The notes under the pieces: model-generated | Told to the model about the DNA's origin: nothing | The model's database searches: none | Seen by the model: the letters and a program-made list of their open reading frames with translations, nothing else | Assembly: GCF_035486915.1 (NCBI RefSeq) | Contig: NZ_DATHMR010000106.1 | Coordinates: forward strand, 1-8,366 | Source of the DNA: Dyella_B sp035486915 | Lineage (GTDB): Bacteria; Pseudomonadota; Gammaproteobacteria; Xanthomonadales; Rhodanobacteraceae | DNA: 8,366 nt | Direction of reading: 5' to 3' | Shown: positions 1-5,891 of the stretch, piece by piece | How positions within the stretch are numbered: the first letter of the stretch is position 1 | How the letters are laid out: every line of letters begins with the position of its first letter | Made by a program: the position numbers and the translations under genes

Positions 1-659
1 TTCTGTTTGGTGTCTGGGTCGAAGAAGTGCGACGCGAAGGTCGGGATGGTCAATGCACCAGGAGGGAGGATGGGATGAGGGAATAAAGGGTTGGTGTACG
101 GCAACAGGTAGTCGGCGTCATGCAACCCTTGGAAGACGCCCATTCTGAAGTCCTGGTTGTTCCAGAGCCCCTTCACCCGGGCCACTCCCGGCTTGTCATC
201 GGGCAGCCGCATCACGGCGGCGAACGCATCCTCGACTAACTGTTTGTGCTCTTTATCGTCCCAGAACATGCCCAGCGCGACTCTGTGACCGACGAGGTCG
301 CCGGCTTGCGCCAGCTCCACCAGCGCAGAAACCGCGCGCTCTGGAGCGTGAGGCCCTTCCGGGGGATTCCACTCCACCATAGGTAGATGGAACACGGAGC
401 CGGGTTCGGCAGGCCCGCCAAGCCCGGGCACACCGTTATCTGTTAATAGAGGCCTCGTACTGCCACACGTTCGAAACCGATAGCCACCCATGATTGCTTC
501 GGCCACGAACAGACTACCCTGCGTAGGGCTAGAGACTGCTCGCAATACCCCATCGTCAGGCGATTCCTCCAGCCAGTGTTCTCCAATCTTGACGAAGGCG
601 ATGTCCACGCGCACCTCTTCATCTCGTCGTTTCTCAGCGAGTGCATTCGTTTCGATCAT
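1..659 (-). CDS. Unrecognised protein, 5' part only, runs off left edge
   Basis: An uninterrupted frame of 219 codons starts at ATG 657-659 and is still open at base 1, so the C-terminus is missing. A good ribosome binding site, GGGAGAG, lies a few bases before the ATG (664-670), which supports this start. I do not recognise the family. The N-terminus is charged (METHIONINE-I-E-T, then AEKRRDEEVRVD) with no signal peptide or membrane segment, so a cytoplasmic protein is likely. Visible stretches are FHLPMVEWNPPEGP (about residues 92-105), HRVALGMFWDDKEHKQ (about 126-141), LWNNQDFRMGVFQG (about 167-180) and a Pro-rich part ending in ASHFFDPDTKQ at the edge. That last stretch loosely recalls SHFYDPDT-type motifs of secreted lipases, too weakly to assign. 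The rich, non-repetitive amino acid use and absence of stops argue for a real gene. Two shorter frames on the same strand, 236-433 and 443-646, are its shadows. Confidence 0.8.
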   Translation of the reverse strand, partial: MIETNALAEKRRDEEVRVDIAFVKIGEHWLEESPDDGVLRAVSSPTQGSLFVAEAIMGGYRFRTCGSTRPLLTDNGVPGLGGPAEPGSVFHLPMVEWNPPEGPHAPERAVSALVELAQAGDLVGHRVALGMFWDDKEHKQLVEDAFAAVMRLPDDKPGVARVKGLWNNQDFRMGVFQGLHDADYLLPYTNPLFPHPILPPGALTIPTFASHFFDPDTKQ

Positions 660-884
660 AGCGCTCTCCCATTTATACGTTTAGATGGCCATCCACTTTG
701 GACATGAACCGCCGCCGACCTTTCGCTGGCGACACAGTTCTGAGCGATTCGGGTGGTTAAAGAACGTTGCTTATCAAGGGGAACGCGAGCCGGACCGGAT
801 ATCCGCTGCGGTTCTTTCGTTCACGTCCGCGGCCCCCTGGTGGCAAGAATTGAACGATTGGAAATTTCGATTACCCATACTTTT

Positions 885-913
885 GGTAGTGCTCATTAAG
901 TCGAGCACTTACC
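885..913. repeat. Imperfect inverted repeat, possible operator
   Basis: The arms GGTAGTGCTC (885-894) and GAGCACTTACC (903-913) are complementary apart from one unpaired base, around an 8-base AT-rich centre (ATTAAGTC). The core AGTGCTC/GAGCACT is perfect over 7 bp. It lies about 230 bp before the start of the minus-strand edge gene. No T-tract follows on either strand, so a protein-binding site is more likely than a terminator. The bound factor is unknown. Confidence 0.4.
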
Positions 914-938
914 GCGCATAGCAAAATGGAAAACGCGC

Positions 939-966
939 AAAAACCATACCCCCGATTTCGGGTGTA
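939..966 (-). terminator. Possible rho-independent terminator, minus strand
   Basis: On the minus strand, TACACCCG and CGGGGGTA can pair (7 of 8 positions) around an AAAT loop (947-966). Three bases further on comes a run of five T (939-943 read on the minus strand). It lies downstream of the minus-strand kinase remnants at 1148-1590 and could be the terminator of the gene whose end was once here. The stem is short and has one mismatch. Confidence 0.35.
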
Positions 967-1147
967 GCTGATTCACGCCGCTTTCACGCGGCATACCCGC
1001 GCAGTTGGTCACTCTGTGGCTCCACGCGCGCTATTTCAGCGAGGAGTGCCATCATCTGTAATGACTACTATTGCTGTGTTCTTCCCGCGTGTCCTTCGAG
1101 CTCGCGATCAAGAGTTCGCACCTGACTACCAGCTCCGGCCGGAGTCG

Positions 1148-1447
1148 TTATGCCCTACCCACGATAACCCGCTCATAATCGCGATATGAGATAGGTGGTT
1201 GCAAACGAGAACCTTGCAGCGTCAAAGATGTTAGTGCCGGTTCGGCAACGTCCTTGTTGTCGTCCACCAATAAAACACGATGCGCGCGTGATGACCTCTT
1301 CAGAGCAGCAGGCGCATTGATCGGAGCCTCCGCTTCGGAGTGGGCTTCGACACGAGGTAAGAGGATGTGGACCGAGGTTCCAACACCTACCACGCTCTCG
1401 ACATACGGTGTGTCGCCCGATTGCAGAGCGATGCCGTGTTCGAGACA
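1148..1447 (-). pseudogene. Hybrid histidine kinase remnant: end of ATPase domain and start of receiver
   Basis: Read from about 1447 down, the frame gives EHGIALQSGDTPYVES, then GVGTSVHILLPRVE, which is the G2-box end of a HATPase_c domain of the kind followed by a receiver. A linker of about 20 residues leads to HRVLLVDDNKDVAEP, the first strand and acidic pocket (DD) of a response-regulator receiver. Homology fades after about LTLQGSR, near 1205, and the frame stops at 1148. The histidine box, N box, most of the receiver and its phospho-acceptor Asp are absent, so it cannot act as a kinase. An in-frame stop (1448-1450) precedes it, and there is no start codon with a ribosome binding site. 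It belongs to a different kinase from the fragment just upstream. Family and decay are clear; exact borders are not. Confidence 0.75.
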
Positions 1448-1590
1448 TCATCGCTCCCGCACATAGGCAATGGGTGCCGGGATCGAAAGCGTCACTACCG
1501 TGCCCTGCCCCCCAATTGATTTAATGATCAGACCCGCACCGATGGCCGCAGCACGCTCCTGCATCCCCACCAATCCCCACCTGTAGCGTC
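1448..1590 (-). pseudogene. NarX/NreB-type histidine kinase, C-terminal tip only
   Basis: The frame reads WGLVGMQERAAAIGAGL, followed by GGQGTVVTLSIP and a natural-looking end at TGA 1448-1450. GLxGMxERAxxxG followed by GxGTxVxxxxP is the signature of the last part of the HATPase_c domain in HisKA_3 sensor kinases, which normally work with LuxR-type regulators. About 45 residues remain of a protein normally several hundred long; the sensor, dimerisation, N and G1 boxes are gone. Upstream it is joined directly to helicase sequence in another reading frame, with the seam near 1580-1590. Downstream it abuts a second, unrelated kinase fragment in the same frame. It is a dead fragment, not a gene. 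Confidence 0.75.
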
Positions 1591-2322
1591 CACTTCCGTA
1601 AATCGAATGACTTCATTAACTGGACGTGCGCGAACTTTGATGGCCTGGAGTTGGCCGCCGTAGAACGTCGTCGAGGAGTACCCGATTAGCTCCGCATACG
1701 AGCGGAAGTGCTTTCGTAACACAACCTCGTATGAGGCCGTGAGGCGCGCAAAATCCAGGACGGATTTCTTAACATCAAACATTGATAGACGTTGGAGAAC
1801 GTCCGCGCGCTCACTGATGTTCTGGCGAACGTAATTGACTAAGTCAGAACGATACTTCTCGTTTTGCTCGATGCTCGCGTTTGACGACTTGACGTTGCTG
1901 AACTGCTTGTCGTCGCCGAGCACGACGATTTTCTTAGCACGTAGCAGCGCGGGGAGTGCCTGAGCGACAGATACCTGCGAGGCTTCGTCGATAATCAATA
2001 CGTCAATGAGGTTGACAGCCAGCGGCATAAACTCACCGAATTCGCGAATGCCAGCGATCTGCACAGGAAACGAGGAGCGAAGAAGATCGAACTTCTCTTC
2101 AGGGAATTTCTGTCGATGCGCGATCACACCCGCGATTGCCTTGGCGTCGGACTTATTGTTTTCGACAAAGTTAAGTAGGCGCTCATCGACTGACGAATTC
2201 ATCAACGACGTGTTAAGGCGCTCAAGATGAGTCTTGGCGCCCACGTAATCGAACGGCAAGGTTATTGGTTGAACTTGGTCGTTGTAGGTTGGGCCGACGC
2301 GATCTGGGTGGCTGTCGTGGTG
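1528..2322 (-). pseudogene. Superfamily 1 (Dna2/Upf1-like) helicase, central fragment
   Basis: The frame is open from 2322 (after TAA 2323-2325) to a stop at 1528. A TTG at 2257-2259 is the first possible start, but it has no ribosome binding site. Counting from it, motif II is at residues 87-94 (DVLIIDEASQ, Walker B DEAS), motif III at 115-119 (GDDKQ), and a motif IV-like LRKHFRS at 181-187 followed by ELIGYSSTTFYGGQL. Intact relatives carry a Walker A P-loop before this part and motifs V and VI after it. Both ends are missing, so ATP-driven unwinding is impossible. Helicase-like sequence ends at about FTEVDATG (near 1590); the last 20 residues come from out-of-frame translation of the kinase scrap. 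Large helicases of this type often occur in accessory or defence islands, which is a hint about origin only. Confidence 0.8.
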
Positions 2323-2359
2323 TTACCTGGCTACGTTGATATGTTTCGCGGTCTTCTTC

Positions 2360-2390
2360 CACCCGCCATTTACATGGCGGGTGCTTTATT
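2360..2390 (+). terminator. Strong hairpin with T-rich tail, plus-strand orientation
   Basis: CACCCGCCAT (2360-2369) and ATGGCGGGTG (2374-2383) form a perfect 10-bp stem around a TTAC loop, followed on the plus strand by CTTTATT. This is a typical intrinsic terminator for plus-strand transcription, but no plus-strand gene ends here now. On the minus strand it lies 33-56 bp past the DUF1223 stop, but the following bases there are GAAGAAG, not U-rich, so it would be a weak terminator for that gene. It may be left over from a lost plus-strand gene, or work in both directions. Confidence 0.65.
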
Positions 2391-2415
2391 GACGACCTAC
2401 GCGCAACGCCAACGA

Positions 2416-3162
2416 TCAACGCGTATCTGATTCGCCGGCATGCTGTACGGATGCACTCAATATGTCGCCGCCGTTTGGTAGTTGAACGAGCACAGCGGTA
2501 TTGAGCCCTGAAAGAGAGGCAGGCGGCAGCGAGAAGGCCACGTCGTCGCCCTGCCATTCTCCCAAGTGAACCAATTCGCGCACCACGTTGCGCTGGTCGA
2601 GTGTGCGGCCGCCGTTTTCGCCACCGCCAATGGGAACGTGAAGGGTTCGTGGGTCATAGCGCACTAACCATACATCGCTAGCCCCTGCATGCTGGACAGA
2701 TGCCTTGACTTCCACACGATTTGCCAATGGCCAGTCGATGGACGGCCCGTCGCTTTGCGCTTCACGAATCACGGCATTCAATTCCGAGCGATCGTTGCCC
2801 ACGAGGTCAGTGTGACCGTTCACGTAAACCTGTGGCGTCCAAACCGTATCACGATGATGGTAATGAGCGTAGCGCCATTGTCGATCCGTATAGGCATCCG
2901 TGGCGAAAGTATCTTTCCACCCCAAACCATCCCAATACGTGACGCCAAACGATAAAGCTAGCACCTGGGCGTCATCTGCGAGTGCATTGAGGTTCTCTTC
3001 GGCAGGCGGACACGAGGAACAACCTTGGCTCTGGAAAAGTTCGACCACGACTAAATGTTGTTGCACCGTTCCGGATTGATCCTTGGCATGCACAGGAGAT
3101 TGCAGGGATAGCGCGACAAGCATGGGTAGCATCGTGCGCAGATAAAACAGTTTGTTTGCCAT
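2416..3162 (-). CDS. DUF1223 secreted thioredoxin-like protein
   Basis: This 248-residue protein has a signal peptide (residues 1-26, cleavage expected after SPVHA). The mature part opens with VVVELFQSQGCSSCPPAEENL, the family hallmark, with a CxxC pair at Cys48 and Cys51 like a thioredoxin active site. Further family features are TPQVYVNG (109-116) and GGGENGGRTLDQRNVV in the C-terminal half. The length is normal for DUF1223. Its role is not established; the fold suggests thiol redox work in the periplasm. The ATG at 3160-3162 has only a poor upstream match (GGTG) to a ribosome binding site, perhaps because the upstream region was altered by the junction with the TauE/SafE remnant. A ten-residue segment, ASVQHAG(A/E)SD, occurs twice, at 154-163 and near the C-terminus at 237-246. 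The gene itself appears intact. Confidence 0.9.
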   Translation of the reverse strand: MANKLFYLRTMLPMLVALSLQSPVHAKDQSGTVQQHLVVVELFQSQGCSSCPPAEENLNALADDAQVLALSFGVTYWDGLGWKDTFATDAYTDRQWRYAHYHHRDTVWTPQVYVNGHTDLVGNDRSELNAVIREAQSDGPSIDWPLANRVEVKASVQHAGASDVWLVRYDPRTLHVPIGGGENGGRTLDQRNVVRELVHLGEWQGDDVAFSLPPASLSGLNTAVLVQLPNGGDILSASVQHAGESDTR

Positions 3163-3210
3163 AGAACACCGCAGATTTGGGACACGGAAGCACGCGCGGC
3201 TACGGCCGCC

Positions 3211-3360
3211 CTTGCAGTCATTTCGCAGAGTTCCACAAAGAAGTTACAGCACCTACCAGGCGACAAACTTCGGCTGGTGTTCGTGCTGGTGCTGGTCGTG
3301 CTGGCCGCGCAGATGTTTATGACGTCCTTCGGCTTCCATCTGACGGTGCACACGGTATGA
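3211..3360 (+). pseudogene. TauE/SafE (TSUP) permease, C-terminal remnant
   Basis: The plus-strand frame ending at TGA 3358-3360 reads KLQHLPGDKLRLVF, then a hydrophobic helix (VLVLVVLAAQMFM) and TSFGFHLTVHTV. This matches the last transmembrane segment of sulfite/organosulfonate exporter family proteins, where a short basic loop with LP and K/R residues precedes the final helix. Only about 40-50 of the usual 250 or more residues remain. Upstream the frame runs into the antisense of the DUF1223 gene without a start, so the seam lies between about 3165 and 3245. The stop overlaps the ATG of the following DUF1634 gene (ATGA), the coupling expected for the TSUP-DUF1634 pair. That overlap supports the assignment. 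Confidence 0.65.
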
Positions 3361-3677
3361 GCAACGACATCACCAGCGAACGCGTGCTGGAGCGTATATT
3401 GGCGGATCTGCTGTCCACCGGCGCTTGGCTGGGATCGGCCGCTATCGCAACCGGTTTGATCCTGCGCTGCATGGGTTGGGGACAAGTCATGTCACCTTTG
3501 ACCTGCATGCACACCATCAGCGTGGGCATTGCGCTTTTTATTTTTCTTCCAATATTGCGCGTCCTGCTGATGGCCGTCGCGTTTGTTCGAATGCGCGATG
3601 TAATGCTCAGCGTCCTGGCGATTGTCGTCCTCGCCGTGATCGGAGCAGCCGCTTTCATGGGCATGCGCATCGGCTAA
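3357..3677 (+). CDS. DUF1634 small membrane protein
   Basis: This 106-residue protein starts at ATG 3357 as MSNDITSERVLERILADLL, an amphipathic N-terminus typical of DUF1634. Three hydrophobic segments follow: about 21-38 (GAWLGSAAIATGLILRC), 54-76 (ISVGIALFIFLPILRVLLMAVAF) and 80-103 (MLSVLAIVVLAVIGAAAFMG). The family is usually encoded directly after a TauE/SafE permease and is thought to work with it; its own function is unknown. A longer in-frame reading from 3177 is not credible, because its first 60 codons are the out-of-frame permease tail. The ATG overlaps the TGA of that tail, so translation would normally be coupled to it. With the permease broken and its promoter gone, this gene may be intact but orphaned and poorly expressed. 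Confidence 0.8.
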   Translation: MSNDITSERVLERILADLLSTGAWLGSAAIATGLILRCMGWGQVMSPLTCMHTISVGIALFIFLPILRVLLMAVAFVRMRDVMLSVLAIVVLAVIGAAAFMGMRIG

Positions 3678-3939
3678 GCATCGATACAGCCTTCACTCGT
3701 TTTCGTCTTGGAGTGGAGTTTTCTTCGATGGGTCGGCAACCCGAACATTCGCACGATGCACTCGACGGTCAACAACGCGGAGCCTAACTCTCCAATCAAG
3801 CACACACCGAAATCGAAACCTGGCGTCGGGAATATGACAGGCGTCGGTGGCAGACATGGCGCTGAAGCGTCTCCCCTCAGATGTTTAAACTGATACTGGT
3901 AGCCACTGCGTTCATCTCCATGATGGCTCCATCCCGCGA
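3678..3939. other. Intergenic stretch with coding-like scraps on the plus strand
   Basis: No whole gene is present. In one plus frame a short segment (3788-3865) reads HTEIETWRREYDRRRWQTWR and then stops; this is protein-like in character. A stop (3785-3787) separates it from further in-frame, protein-like text (GRQPEHSHDALDGQQRGA). At 3881-3943 a 20-codon frame, MFKLILVATAFISMMAPSRD, looks like the start of a secretion signal. It has no clear ribosome binding site and ends over the stop of the convergent protease gene. These may be tail and head scraps of two lost plus-strand genes. I cannot name either, and chance is possible. Confidence 0.35.
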
Positions 3940-5844
3940 TTAGCGGGGTGCTATGTCCCGAAGCTCCATCGTGAGCTTACGACCGTCGGCCAAGGTGATT
4001 GCAAGCGACGTGCCTTCGGGGCGAAGTGACATGAGGTCCCATAGTTCGCCGATGCTCAATGCGGATGCCTGTTTGCCATTGATCGACAAAATTTCATCGC
4101 CCTTCTTGAGCCCCGCTTGTTCTGCCGGGCTGCCGGGTATCACCGCACTGACTCGATAGCGATCAGGCCGGGCTTCGTCTTTCTCGGCACGGAAGCCAGC
4201 CATCGCGTAATGCCATACGGGTGCCTTTTCACGCGGCATCAGCACCATCTCCTGGCGCCGATAGTCGAAATGAACATCGAAGCGCGCCAACACGTCTTGT
4301 CCTATGTTGCCGGCTTCGCTTGGGTTGCCCGTGGCACCGGCATCGGCGCGCGTGAGCAACGCCAGCACGTTGTTCATTGCACTACTTCCTAGCTGCAACG
4401 AATGCACGTGCGAGAGATGAGCGGTGTATAGCCCGCCGACGCCACCCGTAAGGTACGGGAGACCGTTCTCATAGTGAGAAAGCAGGTCTTCATGCTCCGC
4501 CCACTGCGGAAATACCAATGTATAACCAGAATTACCCGAATCGATACCGAACGTACCTGGCTTGCCATCCAGCGCAGCGGTAACCAGCGGTATATCCGCG
4601 GTGAAATGTATCGGCAAAACGTCGCCCTTCCCCGCGGCGGGTTCACGATCGCGATTAAACGGCTGCAATATCAACTGCTCGTGATCGTAGTCGAGTGTCA
4701 CGGCGAATCGCTGGAAAATCTCCAAGCCGAGAATTCCCGCGATAGGTTCGCGCCCGGTGCCGCGCTCATAGGCACTGTAAGGAAACGGCATGACCACGAA
4801 AGGTTGGTTGCTGATATCGGCATCACCGAGCGTAAGGTGATCAATTCTGGCGTACGCCGTAGTCATCGAGCCCGGACCAGAGCCAGCACTCAGACCACTC
4901 CCCTTGGTCTGGATGCCAAGCCGTTTCGCCGCATCCGCGGTTAGCATCGCTTGCCCTCCGGTATCGAGAATAAAAGGCATAGGCCCTTTCCCATCGATGC
5001 TGGCCTCAACCAGCAAGGCACCTCCTTCCAGGTGCATGGGCACTGTCGCCGTCAGGCTGCCATGCGCCATGGCGACGTCGCGCACGACATTGGATGGTCG
5101 CTTGAGAAGATCGATAGATGCTTTGGGCAAGATGCGAATGCTGTTGGCGATGTCGGTCGTGGCGCCATGCGGGCCACCACCTACCAATGCCGAAGACGTC
5201 GTGACGCGAAAAGGCAACTGCAATCCGTCCACGGCGCGATAGTCGCTATATCGCTGTGTCCAAAGCAGGAACGATTCCTTCCATTCCACGCGATCAAGCC
5301 GATGCGTAACCGGGTCAATCCACAAGGTCAGTGTACGGCCGCCTTTCGGGGTTGCTTCCAGGCGAACATAGCGACGTCCATCCTGTTGTCCATCAGCGAG
5401 TAGCTGCCACGTTGCATGCGTCTGAGGTATGAGAAAGCCAAAACGCCGCAACCAGCTCGCGCTGATCGCTACAGCTTTTGCTTCATCGGAATCATTGGGA
5501 ACGACCATCCCGGAAATGCCTTGATGCCAACGGCCTTGCGCATCGATACCGTTGGCGACGGAAAACATTTCGTTGTCCCAGCGGCTGATGAAGTAGCCAC
5601 CGTGCAGATCCTCAAGCGAATGCCAGGCACCGTCCAGACCATCGCTGATCTCACGGCCATCGCTTTGCAGGGCGCCCACGTTGTTCCAACGATCGCCGCC
5701 GTAGGCCTGGCGCATCTCGCACAGCAAGATCTGTGTGGCCGTGCGATCAGGCGAGTCGCTCGTCGCCGTCGTGGCAATTGCCTGGGATGAAGCGACAAGC
5801 GCCAACGAAGTGGCCAGCCAAAAACGAACCATTGAATTATCCAC
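3940..5844 (-). CDS. Secreted two-lobed retropepsin-like aspartyl protease with PDZ domain
   Basis: The protein has 634 residues. A signal peptide covers about 5-24 (MVRFWLATSLALVASS, cleavage after AIA). Residues 35-245 form an N-terminal domain resembling lipoprotein-carrier-like folds (GGDRWNNVGALQSDG near 49-63). The first protease lobe has the catalytic FILDTGG (Asp294) and the later GILGLEIFQRF (370-380). The second lobe has FGIDSGNSG (Asp435) and GNIGQDVLARF (512-522). A PDZ domain closes the protein (about 547-632), with GSPAEQAGLKKGDEILSING at 571-590. Both catalytic Asp motifs are present, so one chain could form the active pair that retropepsins form by dimerising. It probably cleaves or binds envelope proteins; the substrate is unknown. 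It follows the TrmO-family gene by 47 nt on the same strand. Related bacterial proteins are often annotated only as aspartyl protease/PDZ proteins. Confidence 0.88.
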   Translation of the reverse strand: MDNSMVRFWLATSLALVASSQAIATTATSDSPDRTATQILLCEMRQAYGGDRWNNVGALQSDGREISDGLDGAWHSLEDLHGGYFISRWDNEMFSVANGIDAQGRWHQGISGMVVPNDSDEAKAVAISASWLRRFGFLIPQTHATWQLLADGQQDGRRYVRLEATPKGGRTLTLWIDPVTHRLDRVEWKESFLLWTQRYSDYRAVDGLQLPFRVTTSSALVGGGPHGATTDIANSIRILPKASIDLLKRPSNVVRDVAMAHGSLTATVPMHLEGGALLVEASIDGKGPMPFILDTGGQAMLTADAAKRLGIQTKGSGLSAGSGPGSMTTAYARIDHLTLGDADISNQPFVVMPFPYSAYERGTGREPIAGILGLEIFQRFAVTLDYDHEQLILQPFNRDREPAAGKGDVLPIHFTADIPLVTAALDGKPGTFGIDSGNSGYTLVFPQWAEHEDLLSHYENGLPYLTGGVGGLYTAHLSHVHSLQLGSSAMNNVLALLTRADAGATGNPSEAGNIGQDVLARFDVHFDYRRQEMVLMPREKAPVWHYAMAGFRAEKDEARPDRYRVSAVIPGSPAEQAGLKKGDEILSINGKQASALSIGELWDLMSLRPEGTSLAITLADGRKLTMELRDIAPR

Positions 5845-5856
5845 GCACGACGCCTC
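5842..5856 (-). promoter_or_regulatory. Ribosome binding site deciding the protease start
   Basis: GAGG (5853-5856 on the minus strand) lies 8 bases before GTG 5842-5844. The alternative ATG at 5830-5832 (MVRFW) has no purine-rich motif at the right distance. The GTG start therefore seems right, adding four residues before the signal peptide. Confidence 0.5.
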
Positions 5857-5891
5857 GTTTACACCTTGCTCCGATGCCTCGCGTGCGGTGG

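Larger units (their letters stand above)
660..1147. other. Stretch without a convincing gene
   Basis: Between the edge gene and the kinase remnants I find no frame with protein-like composition plus a ribosome binding site. A 78-codon plus-strand frame (685-921) has no Shine-Dalgarno sequence and looks like chance. The stretch holds the upstream region of the minus-strand edge gene, an imperfect inverted repeat at 885-913, a possible minus-strand terminator at 939-966, and a small GCCGC/GCGGC hairpin at 977-992. No transposase fragment or terminal inverted repeat pair was recognised, although the position beside gene remnants would fit the scar of a lost mobile element. That last point is inference only. 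Confidence 0.5.

Noticed and set aside
685..921. 78-codon plus-strand frame
   Set aside because: No ribosome binding site, no domain, and it runs through the inverted repeat; probably chance.
977..992. GCCGC/GCGGC hairpin
   Set aside because: Only a 5-bp stem with no T-tract on either strand; expected by chance in GC-rich DNA.
1061..1189. 42-codon plus-strand frame beginning MTTIAVFFPRVL
   Set aside because: A GAGGAG motif exists but is about 16 bases from the ATG, too far; the product resembles nothing known to me.
1528..2259. Treating the helicase frame as an intact 243-residue gene
   Set aside because: It lacks the P-loop and motifs V and VI, starts only at TTG without a ribosome binding site, and its last 20 residues are out-of-frame kinase sequence.
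660..2415. A composite transposon or insertion sequence causing the rearrangements
   Set aside because: No transposase piece, matched terminal inverted repeats or target duplication could be found by eye.
2222..2557. 111-codon minus-strand frame
   Set aside because: Arg-rich shadow overlapping the end of DUF1223, the terminator hairpin and the helicase remnant.
3051..3485. 144-codon minus-strand frame between DUF1223 and DUF1634
   Set aside because: It overlaps both better-supported genes out of frame and has no recognisable domain.
3933..3947. CCCGC/GCGGG hairpin over the protease stop codon
   Set aside because: Five base pairs and no following T-rich tract; not a convincing terminator.
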